A program made the position numbers and the translations under genes. Shown here piece by piece: positions 6,207 to 11,924 of a DNA stretch of 11,924 nucleotides (the first letter of the stretch is position 1; the number at the start of each line of letters is the position of its first letter). A model generated the notes under the pieces. That model did no database searches and was not told where the DNA came from. It was given only the letters and a program-made list of their open reading frames with translations. Source of the DNA: JBIOYL01 sp044870185 (GTDB lineage Bacteria > Actinomycetota > CALGFH01); NCBI GenBank assembly GCA_044870185.1, contig JBIOYL010000243.1:1-11924 (forward strand), given 5' to 3'.

Positions 6207-7240
6207 CACAGCCGCACCAGGGTCTGCAGCGCCGGGCGGGAGAGCGCCCACGACGGTCTCGGCGGGGGCTCGGCCAGGGTCCCGACGACCTGGGCGGGGA
6301 ACCCGTCCAGGACCGAGCGCGCCGGGAAGCGGTCGCGCTGCTTGACACAGGCGCCCGCCCGCACCAGCGACTGGCGGCCGACCCGGCTCCAGTCGCACAC
6401 AATCGCGGCGGGCTCGATCACGCAGCCCGCCTCCAGATGGCAGCCGTGGATCATCGCACCCGGGCCGACGATGACGTCGTCCTCGACCACCAGCTCGTTG
6501 TCGGGCAACAGATGCAGCACGGTGTTCTCCAGGATCTGCACGCGGGCGCCGATGCGCACCGGGCCGTGGGAGTCCCCGATGATCTTGACGCCGGCGCCGA
6601 TGATCGTGTCGGCTCCGACGAGCACGTCGCCGGTGATCTCGGCCGAGTCCAGCAGCAGCGCACTCGCCGCCACCTGTGGCAGCTTGTCCTGGTAGGCGTA
6701 CAGACGGCCCATGGTCGCTCCCGCGGCGGGCGCCTCGACGGTCAGCAAGACGCGTGGATGGGTGGTCAGCTCGATCGCGTAGTCGCGGAGGCGGGCGACC
6801 CGCTCGTGGTCGGCCTGGTTGGCGCTGCGGATGACGTGGCCGGGCCGGCCGACCACCACCGCCTGATCGGGGAGGACCGTCCCGGCGGGGATCACGGTGC
6901 CCTCCCCGAGGATGCAGCCGTCGCCGAGGCGGGCACCGGGCATGAGGATCGAGCCGTTGCCGATCTCGCACAGGTTGCCGACCTGCGCCCCGATCACCTG
7001 GCAGCGGTGCCCGAACACGGTCCGCTGGCCAATCCAGACCGGATGGGTGCTGGTGCCCACGACGGTCGAGTTCTCCAGCACGGCCGAGTGGTTGTCGATC
7101 GACACGGTCGCCTCGTGGGAGCGGACGACCGCGCCCTGGGCGAGGACCGCGCCGGCCCCGATCCAGGCCGGGCCCATGATCACCGCGGAGGGGGCGATCG
7201 TCGGTGCCGGCACGTCCGGACAGGCATGGTTGAAACTCAC
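6206..7240 (-). CDS. Tandem gamma-carbonic-anhydrase-like left-handed beta-helix protein
   Basis: A 344-residue protein starting at GTG 7238-7240, preceded by GGAGG (7247-7251) at 6-nt spacing. An open frame continues far upstream but is antisense to the SRPBCC gene. There are two hexapeptide-repeat domains. Domain 1 (about 14-137) runs from PTIAPSAVIMGPAWIGAGAV to VVVGRPGHVIR. A helical linker of about 55 residues follows. Domain 2 (about 196-321) runs from LLDSAEITGDVLVGADTIIG to LDGFPAQVVG. Both resemble gamma-carbonic anhydrase/PaaY/CaiE proteins. Compared with the three zinc histidines of Methanosarcina Cam (81, 117, 122), domain 1 keeps only the 117 equivalent (H78 in FGHRC; V61 and I83 replace the others). 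Domain 2 keeps 81 and 122 (H243 in TVLH, H265 in MIHGC) but has P260 in place of 117. Cam R59 corresponds to I221 and Q75 to L237. The fold is secure, the activity is open. Confidence 0.88.
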   Translation of the reverse strand: MSFNHACPDVPAPTIAPSAVIMGPAWIGAGAVLAQGAVVRSHEATVSIDNHSAVLENSTVVGTSTHPVWIGQRTVFGHRCQVIGAQVGNLCEIGNGSILMPGARLGDGCILGEGTVIPAGTVLPDQAVVVGRPGHVIRSANQADHERVARLRDYAIELTTHPRVLLTVEAPAAGATMGRLYAYQDKLPQVAASALLLDSAEITGDVLVGADTIIGAGVKIIGDSHGPVRIGARVQILENTVLHLLPDNELVVEDDVIVGPGAMIHGCHLEAGCVIEPAAIVCDWSRVGRQSLVRAGACVKQRDRFPARSVLDGFPAQVVGTLAEPPPRPSWALSRPALQTLVRL

Positions 7241-7348
7241 CGCGCACCTCCAGCACCGCAAGCAGCGTCCGTGTGCGAATGATCGCGCCCGTGCGCCGCC
7301 GGCGCCAGGGTAGCCGCCCCGGCCCGCGCCGAGCCGATGACGCTCCTG

Positions 7349-7372
7349 GTCGCCCTCGGGCAGCCGGGCGAC
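7349..7372 (-). terminator. Hairpin after the ArsR-SRPBCC operon
   Basis: GTCGCCC (7349-7355) and GGGCGAC (7366-7372) form a perfect 7-bp stem with a 10-nt loop, about 60 bases beyond the SRPBCC stop and before the next minus-strand gene. No T-tract follows. It could terminate the operon, or be a structure in the leader of the beta-helix gene. The rest of the 190-bp gap (7241-7431) shows only the RBS of that gene. Confidence 0.3.
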
Positions 7373-7431
7373 AGGGCGCGGGCGTCCCGGGCCAGGTCCA
7401 GCCCCTCCTCCCCGGCCGGCCCCGTGATTCG

Positions 7432-7932
7432 TCAGCCGGCTGCGCGCCCCTGGAGGACCTCGAGGTACTCGTCCAGCCGGTCGTACGTCTCGGCAGCGCC
7501 CTCCTCCATGCCCGACTGGAGCATCCCGTCGCGGTCCTCGACCGTGTCGAAGACGGAGGTGCTCGTGAGCGTGGTCCTGCCGTCCCGCTCCTCCAGCGTC
7601 AGCGTGTCGACCGAGACGTGGCCGGGCATGCCCTCCCACTCGAACGTCCACACGATCCGCTCCGGCCTGACGATCTCGCGGAACTCGCCGCGGAATCCGG
7701 CCATCTCGCCGTCGGGGCCGCGGTGGACGATCCGCCAGGTGCCGCCCGGACGGAAGTCCATCTCGCAGCTCGCGACCTCGTATTTCCGCGGGCCCCACCA
7801 GTGCGACATGTGCTCGCACGAGCTGTGCGCCTCGAACACCAGCTCGCGCGGCGCGTCGAAGACCCGGCTCATGACGATCTCCCGGTCCGACGGCGTCGTG
7901 ACCGTGAGCTGGTTGCTACCGCTTGCGCCCAT
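7432..7932 (-). CDS. SRPBCC / AHA1-domain protein (ArsR-partner type)
   Basis: A 166-residue START/Bet v 1-like protein. The ATG at 7930-7932 has AAAGGAG (7940-7946) 7 nt upstream. The open frame continues 22 codons further into the arsR-type gene, but that part does not fit the family. The order is IVMSRVFDAPRELVFEAHS (about 20-38), HWWGPRKYEVASCEMDFRPGGTWR, the hallmark of the AHA1/DUF1801-neighbour group, then FRGEFREIVRPERIVWTFEWEG, a beta-strand LTLEERDGRTTLTSTSVF, and a C-terminal helix GMEEGAAETYDRLDEYLEVLQ. The fold forms a deep hydrophobic pocket; the ligand is unknown. It overlaps the end of the ArsR-type gene by 17 bp, so the two are co-transcribed and probably coupled. The last helix is almost the same peptide as the ArsR C-terminus. 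Confidence 0.92.
   Translation of the reverse strand: MGASGSNQLTVTTPSDREIVMSRVFDAPRELVFEAHSSCEHMSHWWGPRKYEVASCEMDFRPGGTWRIVHRGPDGEMAGFRGEFREIVRPERIVWTFEWEGMPGHVSVDTLTLEERDGRTTLTSTSVFDTVEDRDGMLQSGMEEGAAETYDRLDEYLEVLQGRAAG
7463..7485. repeat. Direct repeat copy 1 (SRPBCC 3' end)
   Basis: A 23-bp stretch identical to 7968-7990 in the neighbouring ArsR-type gene, in the same orientation and same codon phase. It begins AGGTACTCGTCC and ends CCGGTCGTA. The similarity extends, less perfectly, about 20 bases to the left in both copies (CGCCCCTGGAG is shared). It encodes YDRLDEYL on the minus strand. Confidence 0.85.
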
Positions 7933-8278
7933 CGCCCTGCTCCTTTCCTCGCCCCTGGAGCTCGTCCAGGTACTCGTCCAGCCGGTCGTAGCTCTCATCC
8001 CAGAACCGACGGTACCGCTCGGTCCACTCGGCGACCTCCTTGAGCGGTCCCGCCTGGAGCCGGGCGGGCCGCCACTGCCGCTCCCGGCCTCGCGCGATCA
8101 GCCCTGCCCGCTCGAGCACCTTCAGGTGCTTCGAGACCGCCGGCAGGCTCATCTCGAACGGCTCCGCCAGTTCGGTGACCGAGGCCTCCCCTGCCGTCAG
8201 CCGCGCGAGGATCGCCCGCCGGGTGGGATCCGCCAGTGCCGCGAACGTGCGGTCCAGCCGATCGGTCGTCGTCGGCAT
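7916..8278 (-). CDS. ArsR/SmtB-family winged-helix transcriptional repressor
   Basis: A 120-residue regulator starting at ATG 8276-8278 with GGAGGG (8283-8288) 4 nt upstream. DRTFAALADPTRRAILARLT (about 9-28) opens the winged helix. SVTELAEPFEMSLPAVSKHLKVLERAGLIARGR (about 33-65) holds the helix-turn-helix, and REROWRP-like wing residues (RGRERQWRPARL) follow. A C-terminal helix EVAEWTERYRRFWDESYDRLDEYLDEL is typical of the ArsR subgroup that precedes SRPBCC genes. The metal-binding ELCVCDL-type motif is absent (TELAEPFEM instead), so it is unlikely to be an arsenic or zinc sensor. It most likely represses its own operon through the palindromes at 8288-8315. The signal it responds to is unknown. 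Its stop overlaps the SRPBCC start by 17 bp. Confidence 0.93.
   Translation of the reverse strand: MPTTTDRLDRTFAALADPTRRAILARLTAGEASVTELAEPFEMSLPAVSKHLKVLERAGLIARGRERQWRPARLQAGPLKEVAEWTERYRRFWDESYDRLDEYLDELQGRGKEQGDGRKR
7968..7990. repeat. Direct repeat copy 2 (ArsR 3' end)
   Basis: The second copy of the 23-bp stretch found at 7463-7485, encoding YDRLDEYL near the ArsR C-terminus. The two copies lie 505 bp apart, each at the very 3' end of its gene. Confidence 0.85.
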
Positions 8279-8287
8279 TCAACCCTC

Positions 8288-8315
8288 CAGTTAAATAACT
8301 GATCGGTAAAATACC
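8288..8315. promoter_or_regulatory. Palindromic operators of the ArsR-SRPBCC operon
   Basis: Two perfect inverted repeats lie side by side in an AT-rich island. CAGTTA-AA-TAACTG is at 8288-8301, just at the expected transcription start and abutting the RBS. GGTA-AAA-TACC is at 8305-8315, covering the -10 hexamer. This is the position expected of an autorepressing ArsR-type operator. Which palindrome is bound is inference. Confidence 0.65.
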
Positions 8316-8337
8316 ACGACCTGCGGGCGCATGTCAA
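8308..8337 (-). promoter_or_regulatory. Sigma70-type promoter of the ArsR-SRPBCC operon
   Basis: Reading the minus strand, a consensus -35 TTGACA (8332-8337) is followed after 18 nt by TATTTT (8308-8313) as the -10 box. The predicted start is near 8301, leaving a leader of about 23 nt before the ATG. This is by far the best promoter match in the window. Confidence 0.7.
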
Positions 8338-8472
8338 GGCGCAGCTTCCCGCCCGCCGACCTGCGCCCTTCGCCGACGAACCCGCCCAGCCTGCCCGTAT
8401 CGGTCGAGCGCTGGACCCGCCGGATCCAAAGGGCCTCCACCATCCAGACGAACCGGTCCCGTCCGGATCGAC

Positions 8473-8916
8473 ATGGAACGGCCGACACGGATGCGCGAAA
8501 CTCTGAGCGTGACGCGACCCTCGATGTTCGAGTTCGCCGGCGGCGAGCCGGCCTTCCGGGCGCTTGCCACCGCGCATCACCAGCGCTGCCTCCAAGACCC
8601 GGTGCTGAACCACCCCTTCTCCCACCCCGGCAACCCCCAGCACGTCAAGAGGCTGGCCGACTACTGGGCGGAGGTGTTCGGGGGTCCCCGGCGCTACTCG
8701 GAGGAACCGGACGGCCGCAGCCGGCGCTCGGGCGCACGCGGCCGGCCGCGGTTCGTGGTCCACAAGCACGACGCCACCAGCCTGCACTACGATTTCCGGC
8801 TGGAGGCCGGTGGGGTGCTCAAGTCCTGGGCCGTCCCCAAGGGCCCGCCGACCAACCCCAAGGACAAGCGGCTGCGGCGGTGCGCTCGTCATAGCGCGCG
8901 TAGCCGTGGCGGTTGA
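8473..8916 (+). pseudogene. In-frame chimera: truncated hemoglobin N-terminus fused to LigD 3'-phosphoesterase N-terminus
   Basis: One open frame of 147 codons joins two unrelated gene pieces. Residues 18-77 (SMFEFAGGEPAFRALATAHH onward, then LNHPFSHPG and HVKRLADYWAEVFGGPRRYSE) are the N-terminal half of a group II truncated hemoglobin. The half with the proximal heme His is missing. From about residue 78, GRSRRSGARGRPRFVVHKHD, SLHYDFRLEAGGVLKSWAVPKG and NPKDKRL are the start of the phosphoesterase domain found in LigD and stand-alone PE proteins. Its H99, H105, D107 and R109 are retained, but the later catalytic His/Tyr motif (EDHPLxY) is lost. After L134 (base 8874) the sequence switches to the antisense of an endonuclease gene and stops at 8916. 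The start is unclear: 8473, 8491 or 8524 (MFEF, the best family fit). Neither half should be functional as such. No good RBS is seen. Confidence 0.8.
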
Positions 8917-9172
8917 GCACCCGAACCCGCTCCTCCCAGGAGGTGGCGGCGAGCTTGGCGGTGGTCGTCCAGCCCTCGCGGGTCAGCGCGCGGGCGGCGT
9001 TGGTGGCTTGGGCGGCGTTGATCCGGGCGCTGTACAGCACCGCGGCGACCAGCAGTCGGAACAGCGCCGACGGGCTGTTGCCGGCCAGCTTGATGCCCAG
9101 CTCCTCGGCATAGGTGCGGCCGTGCCGGGCCAGCAACGCGTCGACGAGTGCAGCTGGTGGGGGCGTTGCCAT
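8819..9172 (-). pseudogene. HhH-type endonuclease (actinobacterial), 3'-truncated
   Basis: From ATG 9170-9172 the first ~99 residues match an actinobacterial endonuclease protein related to the HhH-GPD base-excision superfamily. The matching segments are LVDALLARHGRTYAEELGI (9-27), SPSALFRLLVAAVLYSARI (33-51), GWTTTAKLAATSWEERVRVLNRHG (67-90) and YARYDERTA (91-99). Intact members are roughly 200 residues and place the helix-hairpin-helix and catalytic Asp later, so the functional half is absent. Past about base 8876 the frame is simply the antisense of the LigD fragment and ends at 8819. A GTG at 9181 would add three residues. Family recognition is by memory of the conserved segments; the truncation itself is clear from the opposing LigD sequence. 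Confidence 0.7.
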
Positions 9173-9252
9173 CGCGACCACCGGGCTAAATGCTTCCTGG
9201 GAGTGGTTGCGTGAATGGGTGGATGAGGGGCATGGTCAACTCTCCGGAGCAC

Positions 9253-9259
9253 AAAGGAG
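9253..9259 (+). promoter_or_regulatory. Ribosome binding site of the IS630 transposase
   Basis: AAAGGAG, 6 nt before the ATG at 9266, fixes the start of the first transposase frame. Confidence 0.7.
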
Positions 9260-9265
9260 ACGATC

Positions 9266-10479
9266 ATGCCCCTGCCACCGCTGCGCGTCCGCCCAGACCC
9301 GGCCGCCCAGGCCGAGCTGGCCCAGCGCTACCACACCACCCGCGACGCCGAGACCCGCACCCGCTACCAGATGGTGCTGCTGGCCGCCCAGGGCCACACC
9401 GCCCCCCAGATCGCCCACCTGACCCGGCGCAGCCCCGACACCGTCCGGCGGGTGCTGCACCGCTACCTGACCGGCGGCCCCGACGCCATCCCCCACCGGC
9501 CCCACCCCGGCCAACCAGCCCACTGGCCGGCCGCCTGGCAGCAAGAACTGGCCCGGGTCGCCGACCTATCGCCACGCGCGGTCGGGGTGGACAGCGCGCT
9601 GTGGAGCTGCCGGCTGCTGGCCGACTACCTGGCCAAGACCACCGGGCACCGGGCCGGCATCGAGACGGTCCGGCTGGGGTTGCACCGGGCCGGGTTCGTG
9701 TGCAAGCGGCCCCGCTGGGTGCTGCACCGCAAGGCCCAGGCCCAGCCGGGGTGGGCAAACAACGCCTGAGGGTGGAGGCGTTGCTCGCGGCGGCGGCGTC
9801 ACCGCTGCCTCCACCCGCCGAGGAGCTGATCCCGGATGCCACCCTGGCCGACGACCTGTTCCCCGAGGACCTGCCGCGCCTGCTGGGGCTGCTGGGCCGG
9901 GCCGACCTGTACCTGCACGGCGAGGTCGAGATCGCCCTGCACCCGACCCTGACCCGGGTGTGGTCGCGTCGCGGCCACGCCGGCCAGCGGCTGGTCCAGG
10001 CCCCCGGCAAGAACTTCAACCAGCACGGCTTCGGGCTGGTGGACTGGCGCGACGGCCACCTGGACTTCGCCCTGGCCGACGGCCGCCGCGCAGTGCCGCT
10101 GGTCGCCCAGCTGCGCCGCGCCGTGGCCCGTTCCCAGGCCCGCGGCCGCATCGCCATGGTGGTCTTGGACAACCTGGGCATCCACACGCCCAGGGGGTCG
10201 CGGCTGCTGCGCGGGCTGCTGGCCGAGCTGGGCGAGCAGCTGGTGCTGGTGGACACCCCCACCTACGACCCCGACGCCAACCGGATCGAGTGGCTGTGGC
10301 GGGCCTTGCGCCGCAGGGTCACCCACACCCATCAGCGTCAGCGCCTGGCCGAGCTGGTGGCCGACGCCGAGCAGTGGGCGCGCACCATCACCCCCATCCA
10401 GGTGCTTGGCCAGATCGGCAGCCCGTTCGCGCCCGACCAGCAGCCACCGGTCGGGGAGGAACTCGACCATGCAGCATGA
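9266..10479 (+). pseudogene. IS630 transposase, two frames, first catalytic Asp replaced
   Basis: The first frame (9266-9769, 167 aa) carries the N-terminal helix-turn-helix domain (ETRTRYQMVLLAAQGHTAPQ, RRSPDTVRRVLHRYL) and the HTH_32/winged segment (CRLLADYLAKTTGHRAGIET). It ends at TGA 9767-9769. The catalytic domain resumes in the -1 frame around 9754 (GKQRLRVEALL) and runs to 10479. There are no classical slippery heptamers; GGGCAAACAAC at the junction is the only candidate, so either programmed -1 slippage or a simple indel is possible. Second and third acidic residues are in VVLDNLGIH and NRIEWLW. The first, normally in a YLxDE motif, reads YLHGEVEIALHPTLTRVW, so GGC replaces the expected GAC. 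With both faults it is probably inactive, though the ends could still be moved by another copy. Confidence 0.8.
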
Positions 10480-10494
10480 ACTCCCAGGAAGCAT

Positions 10495-11924
10495 TTAGCC
10501 GTCGTCGAGCCGGGGGGCCAGCGCCGCGGCGACGGTTCCGGCCGCGGCAGCGGCGACCACGACAGCCCACGCGCCCGGACCGATCGGGGTGCCGCCGAAG
10601 AACTGGCTGACCATCGGCGTCTCGATGAGGGCGAACAGCGCAGCCGCCGAGGCAACCACGGTGGCAAGCACGATGGGGCTGCGCCATCCGGTCAGCAGCG
10701 TCTGGCCAAGCTGCGTGCCCACCAGCGCGGCAAGGCCCATGCTGCTCGCGCGCTGCCTGCGGCCGGTGCATCGGCCGATCGTCCAGGCAAGCAGCGCGCC
10801 GAGGGTGGTGGCGCCGCCGCGAACGGCGACGGCGTGGCGAGCAGCCGGCCAAGCGCACCAAAGGTCGGTCCGTTGGCCTGCGTGTCGGCCCGGCTCGGCG
10901 CCACCGCACGGCAAGGGCAGGGAACATGTCGGTGAACATGTTGACCAGCAGCAGCTGCCGCACGTTGAGCGGCGCCCGGCCGGACAGGGGCGGTGCCAGC
11001 GACCATGAAGGCCACCTCGCCGGCGTTGCCCCCGACCAGGATCGCCACCGCGTCGCGGACCCGCTGCCACAGCCCCCGGCCCTCGAGCAGGGCGTCGTGG
11101 ATGCGCCGGACGTCGGCGCCGGCGAGCACGAGGTCAGCGGCGGACCTGGCCGATGACGAGCCGCTGGCGGCGACGCCGATGCCCACGTCGGCGAGCCGGA
11201 TGGCGGCGGCGTCGTTGGTGCCGTCGCCTGCCATCGCGACGACGTGGCCACCCGCTTGCAGCGCCTCGACGATCCGCAGCTTCTGCTCCGGCGACACCCG
11301 GGCGAAGACGGTCGCTGCGGCCACCCGCCGGACCCGCTCGGGTTCGGTCATCCGGTCCAGCTCAGCACCGGTCACGATACCGTCGACCGGGATGTCCACG
11401 GCGTGCGCGATCGCGGCGGCGGTCGTCGGATGGTCACCGGTGACCATGACCGTGCGCACACCGTCGTCGGCCAGGCGCCGCACCGCTTCGGCCGCGTCCG
11501 CGCGGCGTGTCGGCGACACCGACGAAGCCGAGCAGGGTCAGGCCGGTGACGAGGTCCTGGACGACTTGGGGATCCGCCGGCAGCCGCCCGCGGCGTTCCG
11601 CCACGGCGAGTACCCGCAGGCCGTCGCCCGCCAGCCGCTGGACGGTCTGCTGCGCCGCGCGGCGCCGGGCCGCCGTGAGCGGCTGTGCGCCCGAACCGGT
11701 CGCCACGCGGCGGCACAGCGGCACCACGACCTCGGGTGCCCCTTTGACGGCCGGCAGCGGCCTGCCATGGTCGTCACCGAACGACGCGGCGTACCCGCGG
11801 CTGGCCTCGAACGGCAACTCGGCCCGCAACTGCCAACCGTCGCGGCCGGCGGCCGGTCGTTGGGAGGCGAATCGGCCGGCCGCTTCGAGGATGGCCCGGT
11901 CGGTTGCGTGGGGCACCTTGCGGG
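10495..11924 (-). pseudogene. Cation-transporting P-type ATPase, C-terminal half, four frameshifts, runs off right edge
   Basis: The minus strand encodes the nucleotide-binding, phosphorylation-hinge and C-terminal membrane regions of a P-type ATPase. LPFEASRGYAA and AVKGAPEVVVPLC (N domain) are in frame A (11916 to about 11508). VMVTGDHPTTAAAIA, FARVSPEQKLRIVEALQ and MAGDGTNDAAAIRLADVGIGVA (P domain, intact GDGxND) are in frame B (11504 to about 10991). APLNVRQLLLVNMFTDMFPALAV is in frame C. AVAPSRADTQANGPTFG returns to B, then GALLAWTIGRC and further hydrophobic helices to LAPRLDDG* are in frame A. The four shifts lie near 11500-11508, in a G run at 10987-10990, near 10905 and near 10832. 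The DKTGT phosphorylation site would be right of the window. It ends in TAA formed at the IS630 junction. The ion is unknown; the overall style recalls mycobacterial CtpI-like ATPases. Confidence 0.85.

Larger units (their letters stand above)
9189..10495 (+). mobile_element. IS630-family insertion sequence, 1307 bp, TA target duplication
   Basis: The element is bounded by a perfect 21-bp inverted repeat (9184-9204 and 10480-10500; core AATGCTTCCTGGGAGT at the left end). The outermost five bases belong to the symmetrical target. A TA dinucleotide at 9187-9188 and 10496-10497 is the expected IS630/Tc1-mariner duplication. The reconstructed empty site is GGCTAGCC, fitting the CTAG preference of the family. 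It carries one transposase in two frames (9266-10479). Left of it lies the truncated endonuclease; on the right it touches the ATPase stop. Confidence 0.9.

Noticed and set aside
7241..7819. Upstream extension of the beta-helix protein to 537 residues
   Set aside because: The extra N-terminus is antisense to the SRPBCC gene, while a GTG with GGAGG at ideal spacing starts exactly before the first beta-helix coils.
1..11924. CRISPR arrays, tRNA or rRNA genes
   Set aside because: No regularly spaced repeats and no tRNA or rRNA-like stretches were seen on reading through; a tRNA scan or covariance search was not possible.

Overview
The DNA is very GC-rich (roughly 70% by eye) with strongly G/C-ending codons. 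Its proteins look like those of high-GC Actinomycetota: an ArsR/SRPBCC pair, a 'MFEFAGGEPAF' group II truncated globin, a LigD phosphoesterase piece, an OTC ending in a 'HCLPAYRGQEV'-type motif, and an actinobacterial P-type ATPase. I would not name a genus. Nothing here is a coherent single pathway. It reads as an accessory chromosomal stretch: small metabolic and redox genes on the left, and a zone of broken and rearranged genes on the right.

Layout. 1-497 (-): N-terminal part of a TnpB/OrfB-type gene, running off the left edge. 617-1387 (+): SDR dehydrogenase. 1677-2711 (+): divergent ornithine-carbamoyltransferase paralog. 2882-3463 (+): PPOX-fold flavin/F420-type protein, whose stop overlaps (ATGA) the start of a SnoaL-like fragment at 3460. 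3541-3938: debris containing an antisense fragment of a DUF6544-like gene. 3939 to about 4560 (+): conserved protein of unknown function that has apparently lost its own stop. It converges through a hairpin (4629-4648) on 4688-6058 (-), an FAD/NAD(P)H disulfide-oxidoreductase-family enzyme. 6206-7240 (-): protein with two tandem gamma-carbonic-anhydrase-like left-handed beta-helix domains. 7432-8278 (-): overlapping ArsR repressor and SRPBCC/AHA1 genes, with a clear -35/-10 promoter and palindromic operators at 8288-8337.

The right third is a decay zone. 8473-8916 (+) is an in-frame chimera of a truncated hemoglobin N-terminus and a LigD 3'-phosphoesterase N-terminus. It is joined tail to tail, at about 8872-8881, to a 3'-truncated HhH-type endonuclease gene on the minus strand (start 9172). 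An IS630-family element (9189-10495, TA duplication, 21-bp perfect inverted ends) follows; its transposase is split over two frames and lacks the first catalytic Asp. It sits exactly on the stop codon of a P-type ATPase gene (10495-11924, -), which itself has four frameshifts and continues past the right edge.

Most interesting points: (1) the two beta-helix domains of the 6206-7240 protein each lack zinc ligands, but the retained histidines are complementary, matching the intersubunit split of gamma-carbonic anhydrase; (2) the OTC paralog has replaced several otherwise near-invariant active-site residues; (3) the globin-LigD fusion and its tail-to-tail breakpoint; (4) the IS630 insertion that turns a TAG stop into TAA; (5) a shared C-terminal peptide, with a 23-bp identical DNA segment, between the ArsR and SRPBCC genes. 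I did not find a convincing new multi-gene system.
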